From the NCBI GenBank assembly GCA_023426245.1, contig JAFABB010000011.1, forward strand, positions 73,813 through 137,812: 64,000 bases of DNA, read 5' to 3'. Numbering within the stretch: position 1 is the stretch's first letter; each line of letters opens with the position of its first letter. The notes under the pieces are model-generated. The model ran no database searches, was not told where the DNA came from, and was given only the letters and a program-made list of their open reading frames with translations. The DNA comes from Bacillota bacterium (GTDB lineage Bacteria > Bacillota > UBA4882 > UBA8346). Positions 1 to 7,704 of the stretch are shown here, in pieces. Position numbers and translations under genes: made by a program.

Positions 1-342
1 GCCGCAAAACGCGTTTCCCGGCAGCGGTCCGCAGGAGGCGGGTTCGGGTATTGCCCATAATCCCAAATAAACAGGCAACTCGGCCAAAATAGAAATAATT
101 TTCCCCAAAGCAAACTGGACATTCAAAACAAGTAAGAAATCGATTCCAGCGCCTTTTAATTGGTTATAGGCATCCTGGGCGTCATTTTCGGTAATCATTC
201 CCTTTGGAATAATGCAGGATTCAAAGGAAAGCTCTTCTGCCAATTGAGCAAAGTCGCTACAAGCTTTCTTGTATAATCCCTCCTTATCCCCGGGAAAATT
301 ACTGTGCATAAGGCCCACCAGACCGATTTTTAATTTTTCCAA
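1..342 (-). CDS. L-fucose isomerase-like sugar isomerase, N-terminal part
   Basis: Partial gene running off the left edge; 114 codons are visible. The opening KLKIGLVGLMHSNFPGDKE resembles the Rossmann-like first domain of the L-fucose/L-arabinose isomerase family, which interconverts aldoses and ketoses in the cytoplasm. The catalytic domain lies outside the window, so activity is not shown. TTG at 342 is preferred as start because AGGTGA sits 5 bases before it; GTG at 351 and ATG at 309 are alternatives. It is the last visible gene of the sugar ABC/transketolase operon, 57 bases after the transketolase stop, so it probably acts on the imported sugar or a product. Substrate unknown. Confidence 0.7.
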   Translation of the reverse strand, partial: MEKLKIGLVGLMHSNFPGDKEGLYKKACSDFAQLAEELSFESCIIPKGMITENDAQDAYNQLKGAGIDFLLVLNVQFALGKIISILAELPVYLGLWAIPEPASCGPLPGNAFCG

Positions 343-399
343 AGCCGTCACCTGACTTTTTTTATTAATTAAAAAACATTGAAAACGATATTGAAGCGA

Positions 400-1338
400 T
401 TATTTATTATTAAGCAAAGCCTTGATTTGCCCAATAATACCCTTAACATCAAGCCCGTATTTATCCATGATGTCGGCGAATTTGCCTGATTTACCGAAAG
501 AATCGTTGACCCCGATCCTCTTAAAAGGCACTCCCTGATTTTCACTCAGAACTTCGGCAACGGCGCTTCCTAAACCGCCAATTACATTATGATTTTCGAT
601 CGTAACGATAGCACCGGTTTCCTTTGCCGATTGGATAATGATCTCTTGATCGATGGGTTTAATGGTATGCATATTGACAACTCTGGCCTTGATATTTTCT
701 TTAAGCAATTGTTCGTGAACTTCCAAACAAGTCTGCACCATAATTCCATTGGTAAAAATAGTCAAATCGCCTTCCTCGGTCAACAATGAGCCCTTGCCAA
801 GTTGGAATTGATAAGACGGATGATTGTTCATTACATCCAGCGGAATTCTCTCCAGCCGTAAATAGGCAGGTCCGGGTTCATCAATAAGACATTTTACAAC
901 TGCAGCAGTTTCAATGGCATCCGCCGGGTAAACGATCTTCATATTGGGAATTGTCCTCATTATTCCTATATCTTCAAGGCATTGATGGGTTGCTCCATCC
1001 TTCTCAACGGAAAATCCGGCATGCGTACCGACAATTCTGACATTTAGATTCGGATAGGCAACGAAATTCCTTATTTGCTCAAAGGCCCTTCCTGCAGCGA
1101 ACATTGCAAAGGAATGAGCAAAAACTATTTTCCCCGTTGTGGCCAGCCCTGCGGCTACACCCGTCATATTGGCTTCTGCAATTCCAATGTTATAAAAGCG
1201 TTCAGGATATTTTTCCCGAAACAAATCGGTATGATTGCAACAAGCGAGATCGGCGTCAAGAACAACCACCTTATTGTTTTTGCCATGTTCGAGCAAAGCT
1301 TGGCCATATGCAGCCTCTGTTGAAATTTTTTCTGACAT
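400..1338 (-). CDS. Transketolase, C-terminal subunit (split type)
   Basis: 312 residues carrying the pyrimidine-binding and C-terminal domains of transketolase; its N-terminal partner is the gene just upstream. Together they should move two-carbon ketol units between sugar phosphates using thiamine diphosphate. Family-typical stretches include IGIAEANMTGVAAGLA (with the conserved Glu of the pyrimidine domain) and GFSVEKDGATHQ. ATG at 1338 is preferred over the in-frame ATG at 1371, because 1371 lies inside the partner and 1338 has GGAGG nine bases upstream. The start follows the partner's TAA by one base, implying translational coupling. Its place behind a sugar importer suggests a dedicated catabolic transketolase rather than the housekeeping pentose-phosphate enzyme. 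Confidence 0.92.
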   Translation of the reverse strand: MSEKISTEAAYGQALLEHGKNNKVVVLDADLACCNHTDLFREKYPERFYNIGIAEANMTGVAAGLATTGKIVFAHSFAMFAAGRAFEQIRNFVAYPNLNVRIVGTHAGFSVEKDGATHQCLEDIGIMRTIPNMKIVYPADAIETAAVVKCLIDEPGPAYLRLERIPLDVMNNHPSYQFQLGKGSLLTEEGDLTIFTNGIMVQTCLEVHEQLLKENIKARVVNMHTIKPIDQEIIIQSAKETGAIVTIENHNVIGGLGSAVAEVLSENQGVPFKRIGVNDSFGKSGKFADIMDKYGLDVKGIIGQIKALLNNK

Positions 1339-1339
1339 T

Positions 1340-2182
1340 TTATTGGACCTCCAGTTGTTGGATTCGGGCACTCACTTCATGGCAAGCTTTTTCAAACTCG
1401 GGCGCGCCGGGGGCTTTACCGTGCCAACATGCTTCATTCTCCATAAATGATACTCCCTTTCCTTTGGTCGTCTTCGCCAGGATCATGACCGGTTTCCCCT
1501 TGATTTGTTTTGCCTTTAAAATGGCCGAATCAATCTTTTCAATATCATGACCATCGATTTCTATTACTTCCCAGCCAAAAGCGATTAATTTATCTTGAAT
1601 CGGATAAGGAGACATCACATCTTTTAATTGACCGTCAATTTGCAAATCATTATTATCGATAAAACCAATTAAATTATCCAATTTATAGTTGGCTGCCGCC
1701 ATTGCCGCTTCCCATATTTGCCCTTCCTGAATTTCACCGTCACCCATAACCGCAAATACAGTATAATTTTTTTTGTCCATCTTACCGGCAATCGCCATTC
1801 CTACTGCTGATGACAAACCCTGCCCCAGGGAACCGGTGGACATATCAACGCCGGGAACTTCTTTTTCGGCATGTCCGGACAAAAAGCTATGGATGGTCCG
1901 GAAATTTTTTAATTCTTCAACCGGAAAAAAACCCTTTTCCGCTAAAACTGAGTATAAAGCCGGCGTACAGTGACCTTTGGAGAGCACGAACCGGTCACGG
2001 TCTTCCCAGTGAGGATTTTCAACTTTAACATTCATTTCTTTAAAATATAAAACCGTCAAAATATCGATAATGGATAACGAACCCCCGATATGGCCCGAGC
2101 CGGCATAATTAACTGTCTTTAAAGCAAGTAATCTCAATTTTTCAGCTCGTAGTTTTAATTGCTTGATTTCTTCTTTTTCCAT
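1340..2182 (-). CDS. Transketolase, N-terminal subunit (split type)
   Basis: 280 residues forming the thiamine-diphosphate-binding half of a split transketolase. The metal/cofactor motif is visible as GDGEIQEGQ followed about 25 residues later by IGFIDNND, the GDG-X(n)-NDN pattern; GHIGGSLS near the N terminus is the conserved phosphate-contact segment. The start is ATG at 2182 (MEKEEIKQ) with AAGGAAG upstream; a longer frame to 2236 would overlap the permease gene. It lies 28 bases after the permease stop and one base ahead of its C-terminal partner, within the sugar operon. Substrate cannot be read from sequence; split transketolases of this type also occur in apulose-4-phosphate and sulfo-sugar pathways. 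Confidence 0.93.
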   Translation of the reverse strand: MEKEEIKQLKLRAEKLRLLALKTVNYAGSGHIGGSLSIIDILTVLYFKEMNVKVENPHWEDRDRFVLSKGHCTPALYSVLAEKGFFPVEELKNFRTIHSFLSGHAEKEVPGVDMSTGSLGQGLSSAVGMAIAGKMDKKNYTVFAVMGDGEIQEGQIWEAAMAAANYKLDNLIGFIDNNDLQIDGQLKDVMSPYPIQDKLIAFGWEVIEIDGHDIEKIDSAILKAKQIKGKPVMILAKTTKGKGVSFMENEACWHGKAPGAPEFEKACHEVSARIQQLEVQ

Positions 2183-2210
2183 GGTGTCAACTTCCTTTTT
2201 GTTGTATTTT

Positions 2211-3080
2211 TTAACCCTTAAGACCCGACAATGCAATACCTTCGATGAAGTATCTTTGTGTAAAAATGAATATTGCTATGATTGGCAATAAAGCGGTTAC
2301 AACCACAGCCATTAATAAATTCCATTGCGTGAAGTATTGGCCGGTAAAATAAACCAGTCCCAATTGAACCGTCTTCATTTTGGTACTATTTGTCATAATT
2401 AACGGCCAGAAAAAATCATTCCAGTTATATTGAATCTGAAATATCGCCAATGTAGCCAAGGCGGGTTTGCATAACGGCAAAATCATTTTTCTGAATATAT
2501 GAAACTCTCCCATCCCGTCTATCCGGGCTGCTTCCATCAATTCATCGGGTATTGATTGAATAAACTGCCTCATCAAAAATATGCCAAATGCGTTACTGAT
2601 ATTGGGAATAATTAAAGCCAGATAGGTGTCAACCCAGCCTACGCGCTGGAGCATGATATATACCGGAATAATTATCGATTGCACCGGTAACATAAGTGTT
2701 GCAAGCACCAAATAAAAGGTCACATTTTTGCCTTTAAACTTATATTTGGCAAATGCATATCCAGCCATAGAATCCAAAAAAATGCTTGTCAACGTTATGC
2801 TTGCGGTAACCAGAAAACTATTGAAAAAGAATCTTTCAAACGGCGCCAAGGTCAAAGCAGTCTTATAATTATCCCATTGAATCACTTTGGGTATCAAAGC
2901 AGGAGGCCAAGAATAAATCTCGGCAGAGTTTTTAATCGAATTGGCAATCATCCAGATAAATGGAATTAAGATAATTAAAGCTAAAATCGTTAATAAAAAG
3001 TACATTAATCCATGGGAAAGCCATTGGGTAGAATGGTGATTTTTAGTTTCAACCGTATCAATACTTAATCTAATGTCCAT
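2211..3080 (-). CDS. Carbohydrate ABC transporter permease, MalG/UgpE type
   Basis: 289-residue inner-membrane subunit of a CUT1-family sugar importer. About six hydrophobic segments are visible. The cytoplasmic coupling motif EAARIDGMGEFHIFRKMILPLCKPALAT matches the EAA-X(3)-G loop that docks on the ATPase. ATG at 3080 is chosen because AGGTG lies 6 bases upstream; a GTG at 3089 is possible. No ATPase gene lies in this operon, so it probably uses a shared MsmX/MalK-type ATPase encoded elsewhere (inference). It follows the partner permease after 30 bases. Confidence 0.93.
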   Translation of the reverse strand: MDIRLSIDTVETKNHHSTQWLSHGLMYFLLTILALIILIPFIWMIANSIKNSAEIYSWPPALIPKVIQWDNYKTALTLAPFERFFFNSFLVTASITLTSIFLDSMAGYAFAKYKFKGKNVTFYLVLATLMLPVQSIIIPVYIMLQRVGWVDTYLALIIPNISNAFGIFLMRQFIQSIPDELMEAARIDGMGEFHIFRKMILPLCKPALATLAIFQIQYNWNDFFWPLIMTNSTKMKTVQLGLVYFTGQYFTQWNLLMAVVVTALLPIIAIFIFTQRYFIEGIALSGLKG

Positions 3081-3110
3081 GTTCAACACCTTTCAAATAA
3101 ATTTTGGCTA

Positions 3111-3980
3111 TTAATATTCAATTTTATCGCCGAAGAGTTTATTTTGAATGACAGTAAGCAAGAATACGATGAATAACAGAACCATCGAAATCGAAGATGC
3201 GTAGCCCATTTTAAACCACTCAAAACCGTTCTGATATAAGTAATAAACCAATACCTGTGTTTTATTAACCGGTCCGCCTTGGGTCATGACATAAATTTGG
3301 GCAAACACCTGAAAAGAACGGATAATCTGCATTGTCACCACAAAAAAAGTAACCGGGCTCAGTAGCGGTATCGTAATATTCCATAATTGCCTAAAACGGC
3401 TCGCCCCATCGATTTGAGCCGCTTCGTATAAATGCGCCGGTATTCCTTGGAGTCCGGCTATGAACAAGACCATGTTATAACCAACATTCGCCCAAATGGC
3501 GAGCAAGATCAAAGAAGGCATGGCCAATTTACTGTCGGACAGCCACCGCAGCTGCGGAAGATGAGCTAGTTGTAAAAGATAATTAAAAAAACCATAATTG
3601 GGATCAAACATCCACATCCAAATCATCGAAATAGCCACCATGGAACAAATGGTCGGAAGAAAAAATATCGCCCGAAATAACGTCTTCCCTTTCATCCATG
3701 TATTATTAAGTACTAAAGCCAAGATTAAACCGGCAATTACCGAAAATACCGTCGTTCCTACCGAATAATAAAAGGTATTATAAATCGCCAAAAGGAAGGT
3801 CTTATCCCCGAATAAATCAATGAAGTTTTTCACTCCGATAAATACCGGGCTGCTTACGAGATCCCATTTAAAGAAACTCATCAATAAAGAGGTTAAAATT
3901 GGGATTATTTTAAAAACAACCGTTATGATTAGGGAACCCGCTAAAAAAAGATAGGGTATTTTTCTACTCGTATTCGTCAT
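3111..3980 (-). CDS. Carbohydrate ABC transporter permease, MalF/UgpA type
   Basis: 289 residues, with about six membrane spans beginning at IPYLFLAGSLIITVVFKIIPI. The EAA loop reads EAAQIDGASRFRQLWNITIPLLSP, typical of the MalF-type half of CUT1 sugar importers. It forms the membrane channel with the next gene. Of two tandem ATG codons, the second (3980) sits 7 bases from AGGAG and is preferred. A perfect 12-bp hairpin separates it from the binding-protein gene, a usual arrangement that lets the binding protein be made in excess. Confidence 0.93.
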   Translation of the reverse strand: MTNTSRKIPYLFLAGSLIITVVFKIIPILTSLLMSFFKWDLVSSPVFIGVKNFIDLFGDKTFLLAIYNTFYYSVGTTVFSVIAGLILALVLNNTWMKGKTLFRAIFFLPTICSMVAISMIWMWMFDPNYGFFNYLLQLAHLPQLRWLSDSKLAMPSLILLAIWANVGYNMVLFIAGLQGIPAHLYEAAQIDGASRFRQLWNITIPLLSPVTFFVVTMQIIRSFQVFAQIYVMTQGGPVNKTQVLVYYLYQNGFEWFKMGYASSISMVLLFIVFLLTVIQNKLFGDKIEY

Positions 3981-4000
3981 CATTACACTCCTAAAGTCAT

Positions 4001-4028
4001 TTCAAGAGAGAGTCGCCTCTCTCTTGAA
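4001..4028 (-). promoter_or_regulatory. Intercistronic hairpin after the binding-protein gene
   Basis: Perfect inverted repeat with 12-bp arms (TTCAAGAGAGAG and its complement) and a 4-base loop, 13 bases after the binding-protein stop. No U-run follows in the direction of transcription. It is therefore more likely an mRNA-stabilising or partial-attenuation hairpin than a full terminator. Confidence 0.75.
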
Positions 4029-4041
4029 TAATCAATCAACC

Positions 4042-5304
4042 TCATTGCGCCAAAATTTTATTGATGTCTTTTTCCCCATCAGTTAATGCTTTTTGAGGAT
4101 CTTTTTTTGTTCCTTCATCCAGTGTCGCTTGGAGTTCACGGACCAGCACAGGCTGAATTTCCAAAAATTTCGGATTCCATACATCAGCCCTAGAATACTC
4201 AAGCCCCTTAATAAAGGGCATCGCCAATGGATCATTTTTCAACCCTTTTTCCATCAGGTCATTGAGGCTGGTTTTAGTAACTGGAAAATGGCTGTGTAAA
4301 GTATTCCACCATAGACTCTGCTGTTCTTGTTCCATGATAAAATGAGCCAGTTTCCAGGCCGCGGCTTTCTTTTTTGTGCCTGCCCAAATACCGATACCAT
4401 CCGCAAGATAATTATTGGAACGTGTTTTGTTGTACGGCAACTCGGCCACACCGTAATGAAGATTAGGAACCTCGGTTGCATAAACAGGCCTGTTCCAAGG
4501 CCCGGAAATAATCATCGCCACTTTGCCCAGCTTGAATGCCTGTTCGGCATTTAACTGCGAACCGACGGCGGGAGAAGGAGAGGCCTCATTCTTAATCAAA
4601 TCACGCCAAAACCGGAGGGTCTCGGCTCCAGCCTCGCTATTGAATGCGACTTTAGTTTTTTTCTCATCAAAAAAGCGCCCGCCGGATTGTTCCAAAAATA
4701 AGGCAAACATTCCGGGAACTCCAGGATCCAGTTGAAATCCCCATTGAACGACTCGACCATCTTGTTTGACTGTCAGTTTTTGGGCTGCAGCAGCAAAATC
4801 AGTCCACTTCCACTCCCCTGTCGGGTATTTGACACCTGCTTTATCAAAAAGGTCTTTGTTGTAGAGTAAGGCCCTGCACATCAAGGTATGAGGTAAGCCA
4901 TACTGTTTTCCATTATGCCGATAAATATCCAAAGGACCTGCAATTAAATCGTTATAAAATTTCGGCTCTCTTTTTAAGAAAGGAGTTAAATCAAGTAAAA
5001 TTCCCTTACTTGCCCAGCTTTGCCCATAAGCGTGCGTCATCCGTGTAACATCAGGCGCATCGCCGCCTGCATTCGAAGTCAACATCTTCGTAGCGATATC
5101 GTTACTGCCAATGCTTTCAAAATCCACTTCAATATCGCGGTTTTTCGCTTCAAAACTCTTAACCCACTGTTTGGCAACGGCGATTTCATTTAGATTTCCG
5201 AAGAAATTAAATCGAATCGTGGTTTTTGCCGCGAAAGTACTGGTGCTTACCAATAAAAGTACAAATAACAAGCTTAAGATCGTGCAAAAGATACTCTTTT
5301 TCAT
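4042..5304 (-). CDS. Sugar ABC transporter substrate-binding protein
   Basis: 420-residue solute-binding protein of the MalE/UgpB type (SBP_bac_1 fold). The start MKKSIFCTILSLLFVLLLVSTSTFAA has a positively charged end, a hydrophobic core and a TFA-A cleavage site. No lipobox cysteine follows, so a soluble or otherwise anchored exported protein is implied. ATG at 5304 is chosen because AGGAGGGG lies about 6 bases upstream; a longer frame to 5334 has no such site. First gene of the operon, captured sugar unknown. The neighbouring split transketolase and isomerase-like gene point to a monosaccharide that ends in sugar-phosphate metabolism. Confidence 0.94.
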   Translation of the reverse strand: MKKSIFCTILSLLFVLLLVSTSTFAAKTTIRFNFFGNLNEIAVAKQWVKSFEAKNRDIEVDFESIGSNDIATKMLTSNAGGDAPDVTRMTHAYGQSWASKGILLDLTPFLKREPKFYNDLIAGPLDIYRHNGKQYGLPHTLMCRALLYNKDLFDKAGVKYPTGEWKWTDFAAAAQKLTVKQDGRVVQWGFQLDPGVPGMFALFLEQSGGRFFDEKKTKVAFNSEAGAETLRFWRDLIKNEASPSPAVGSQLNAEQAFKLGKVAMIISGPWNRPVYATEVPNLHYGVAELPYNKTRSNNYLADGIGIWAGTKKKAAAWKLAHFIMEQEQQSLWWNTLHSHFPVTKTSLNDLMEKGLKNDPLAMPFIKGLEYSRADVWNPKFLEIQPVLVRELQATLDEGTKKDPQKALTDGEKDINKILAQ

Positions 5305-5368
5305 TATTCCCCTCCTAATTTCTGAAAATCGCAACTAATAAGTAAATTGGCCTCCTTTCCCTATATAA

Positions 5369-5398
5369 ATTCTATTGTCCGGTTCCTTTTGGGACAAT
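5369..5398 (-). promoter_or_regulatory. Sugar-operon promoter with overlapping inverted repeat
   Basis: On the minus strand a -35 TTGTCC (5392-5397) and -10 TAGAAT (5369-5374) are separated by 17 bases, with a leader of about 60 bases before the ATG at 5304. The inverted repeat ATTGTCC-N11-GGACAAT (5374-5398) overlaps both elements, placing a candidate regulator site on the promoter. The divergent AraC protein is the obvious candidate ligand. Base matches are seen directly; function is inferred. Confidence 0.55.
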
Positions 5399-5668
5399 CG
5401 GTAATCAATTCCAAATAGAGCCGAACATCATAGTGTCTGTTTCATTATCTTATTGTATATTACTTTGTGGCTAAATTTGCCTATCATCAACTTTGGAGGT
5501 TAAAATAATAAATTAAATTATTTAGGCTACTTTCAAGCGGATTTCGAAAAAAATAGGATTTCCCGAAGATTGATTTTCTCTTTTAATATAAGTATAATGG
5601 CATAAAAAGCTATTTTCTATAATTCTATTGAGAAATTTTATAACAATATTGCGCAAAAGAAGGGATTT
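5399..5668. other. Divergent intergenic region between sugar operon and araC-type gene
   Basis: AT-rich, no coding capacity seen. It holds the upstream part of the sugar-operon promoter on one side and the regulator promoter (5570-5598) on the other, so it is the natural binding region for the AraC-family protein. Confidence 0.6.
5570..5598 (+). promoter_or_regulatory. Sigma-70-type promoter of the AraC-family gene
   Basis: TTGATT (5570-5575) and a perfect TATAAT (5593-5598) are separated by exactly 17 bases, about 70 bases before the start codon at 5669. Confidence 0.7.
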
Positions 5669-6577
5669 ATGATGGGGGAGAAAAAGCTCAAAATTGACGA
5701 GAACTTGATGGAAAAAACATTACATGGGGACTACACCTTTCCTTTTTACCTAAAACACGAAATCATCTCCGACTATGAAAAAAACCGTTTTGAATGTCAT
5801 TGGCATTCTGAACCGGAATTTACAGTCTTTAGCGAAGGAAAAATGGAATACCAGGTCAATGATACCCTGTATAATGTAGCAGCCGGCAGCGGAATGTTCG
5901 TGAATAAGAATTGCCTTCATACGGGATGGGTCTATAAAGGCATGGACTGTAAATATACAATCATTACAGTCGATCCGGTGTTTATTTTCGGCTACGAAAA
6001 TAGCGCCATTGAGACAAACTACGTTTCCCCTCTCCTTGAATCTTCACAGTTTTCTTCCTTGTATTTGAATCCCCAAAATCAAAGTCATCAACAGATGATC
6101 AATTTACTGCTGGAAGTCCACGCGCTATATGAAGAAAAGCCAATCTGCTATGAGCTGCAAATCAAGAGCCGGTTATGCGAACTTTGGAGTGTTCTTTTCC
6201 AGGATTTTCAAAACGTTACCAGCCAAAATGAGCACCCTCATTCAAAAGATATTCCCCGCTTAAAAAGAGTCCTGAATTACATTCATCAAAATTACAACAA
6301 CAAGTTGACCCTTGATGAAATGGCTTCCTCCTGCAACATCAGCAAAAGCGAATGTTGCCGCTTTTTTAAAAAGCTCATGCGGCAGACGCCCTTTGAATAT
6401 TTATTGAAATACCGCATTCAAAAAAGCATTCCCCTGCTAAGAAACCAAGAGCTTAACATCACCGAGATCGCCGAATCAACCGGCTTTATCAGTGCTAGCT
6501 ATTATTCGGAGATTTTCAGGAGGATGATGCACTGCTCCCCGACGGAATATCGCAAGCAGCACAATGAAGAAGTTTGA
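5669..6577 (+). CDS. AraC-family transcriptional regulator
   Basis: 302 residues. The N-terminal half is a cupin-like sugar-sensing domain (around residues 35-110, with ECHWHSEPEFTVFSEG and a following GSGMFVNKNCLH segment). The C-terminal hundred residues hold two helix-turn-helix motifs, KLTLDEMASSCNISKSECCRFFKKL and NITEIAESTGFISASYYSEIFRR, ending in the SPTEYRKQ signature of the family. It is transcribed divergently from the sugar operon and probably activates it when the sugar is present (inference). AGAAGGG precedes tandem ATGs at 5669 and 5672; either may be used. Confidence 0.93.
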   Translation: MMGEKKLKIDENLMEKTLHGDYTFPFYLKHEIISDYEKNRFECHWHSEPEFTVFSEGKMEYQVNDTLYNVAAGSGMFVNKNCLHTGWVYKGMDCKYTIITVDPVFIFGYENSAIETNYVSPLLESSQFSSLYLNPQNQSHQQMINLLLEVHALYEEKPICYELQIKSRLCELWSVLFQDFQNVTSQNEHPHSKDIPRLKRVLNYIHQNYNNKLTLDEMASSCNISKSECCRFFKKLMRQTPFEYLLKYRIQKSIPLLRNQELNITEIAESTGFISASYYSEIFRRMMHCSPTEYRKQHNEEV

Positions 6578-6676
6578 AAGGGTTATAACGCGATGTGATA
6601 CCATATAAAAAATAGGATTGTTCTAACGGATATTCAATACCCTATGGGAAACCTAACAAAAAGAAGGAATCTTACC

Positions 6677-6940
6677 ATGAATTTAAAAATCCCCAAAGAA
6701 CAAAAGACCCAAATTGTCGCTATGGTTCAACAATACTTCCGGGAAGAGCGTGGCGAGGAGATCGGTGATCTGGCGGCGGAGTTTTTGATCGACTTTATGA
6801 TCAAACAAATGAGGCCTTTCATTTACAACCAGGCCATCGAGGATGTGCAAGCGGTTTTAAACCAAAAAATGGCCGCCCTCGAAGAAGACGTTTATGCCCT
6901 TAAAATGCCGCTGAAACTGTCTTCAAAGGGAAAAGGGTAA
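6677..6940 (+). CDS. DUF2164 family small protein
   Basis: 87 residues starting MNLKIPKEQKTQIVAMVQQYF, preceded by AAGGAA seven bases upstream; a longer frame from 6644 lacks a ribosome site. The acidic region GEEIGDLAAEFLIDFMIKQMRPFIYN and the end with paired ALEEDVYALKMP match the DUF2164 family of small, all-helical cytosolic proteins. Function unknown in the family. No operon partner: it follows the AraC gene by 99 bases and is followed by an RHS scrap and an insertion element. Confidence 0.8.
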   Translation: MNLKIPKEQKTQIVAMVQQYFREERGEEIGDLAAEFLIDFMIKQMRPFIYNQAIEDVQAVLNQKMAALEEDVYALKMPLKLSSKGKG

Positions 6941-6954
6941 AGAGAAAAGAAAGT

Positions 6955-7029
6955 CTTGCTGCCGTATACTGTGGCCTTGGCGCTGGTCAGGCGATTCAGT
7001 TCGTCGTAATCGTAATTTTCGGTGAGGTT
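6955..7029 (-). pseudogene. RHS/YD-repeat gene scrap
   Basis: Reading the minus strand gives the peptide NLTENYDYDELNRLTSAKA, a textbook YD repeat of RHS-type polymorphic toxins and teneurin-like surface proteins. Only about one repeat survives; no upstream or downstream RHS coding is present. It lies between a DUF2164 gene and an IS200-type transposase, so it is most simply a leftover of a larger gene cut down by rearrangement. Confidence 0.65.
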
Positions 7030-7077
7030 CGAATTATTAGACTCTTGCTTATTAGGCATGCAGGATAATTTTACCAA

Positions 7078-7686
7078 TAGCCGAAATATTCATTCGGTGA
7101 TTAAAAAATGCCTCATTCGTATAAAGAGTTATTCTATCATTTGGTTTGGTCAACCAAATATCGTGAGCCCTTCATTACAGAAGAGATTCAACCTGTTTTG
7201 CTAAAATTTTTAAAGGACAAAGCATCTGCGATTGGCTGCCGGATCTTTACCTTTAATGCCATGAATGATCATGTTCATATCTTACTTTATATTCCCCCCA
7301 GTCTGGCAATATCCGTTGCAGTTAATAGATTAAAAGGCGCCAGTTCTCTGGAATTTAAAAACTATCTGCCGAATTTCGCATGGCAGAAAGGTTATGGTAT
7401 TTTTTCTTTACGCCGTTCTGATCTGCCAATTGTACAAAACTATATCAAGAGCCAAGAAAAACATCATCTAAAGGGAACCATTAATATATCATGGGAAGCG
7501 CCGTTGGAGTCGGAAATATGATGATATTTATCATCCGCCAATTATCCATCGCCCGTTCTGTCCGCCCAGACCTGAAGTTCTGGGCTATGCTTTTAAAACC
7601 ATTCGAAACCCCGGCTTTGCCGGGGTCGGTTGTTCTTCGGGGCATCTTCAAAACATCTTCCTAGCCCCACCGTGAACGGTGGGGTG
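7078..7686 (+). mobile_element. IS200/IS605-type insertion sequence
   Basis: Single-gene element with a Y1 transposase and subterminal hairpins in place of terminal inverted repeats. Upstream is a short hairpin around 7080-7098 (CCGAA/TTCGG arms). Downstream are three strong hairpins: GCCCAGA/TCTGGGC at 7564-7585, CCCCGGC/GCCGGGG at 7609-7625 and CCCCACCGT/ACGGTGGGG at 7665-7684. Exact ends are uncertain because these elements make no target duplications. The last hairpin and the CTGTCC-CCCAGACCTGAAGTT block recur at 30051-30260. Confidence 0.75.
7108..7521 (+). CDS. IS200/IS605-family Y1 transposase (TnpA)
   Basis: 137 residues of the REP/IS200 HUH single-strand transposase fold. It shows the His-hydrophobic-His metal motif (NDHVHILL) and a catalytic tyrosine in LPIVQNYIKSQEKHH. 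The protein begins PHSYKELFYHLVWSTKYREPF, typical of the family. It would cut and rejoin single-stranded element ends recognised by their hairpins. Length is slightly short at the C terminus, where the sequence after KHH is atypical, so late truncation is possible. No accessory TnpB/IscB gene is present. Confidence 0.9.
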   Translation: MPHSYKELFYHLVWSTKYREPFITEEIQPVLLKFLKDKASAIGCRIFTFNAMNDHVHILLYIPPSLAISVAVNRLKGASSLEFKNYLPNFAWQKGYGIFSLRRSDLPIVQNYIKSQEKHHLKGTINISWEAPLESEI

Positions 7687-7704
7687 GATGTATATAAACC
7701 AAAA

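Noticed and set aside
7015..7035. GGTTCGAAT resembling a tRNA T-loop
   Set aside because: No acceptor stem or anticodon arm around it; the segment is explained by the RHS scrap.
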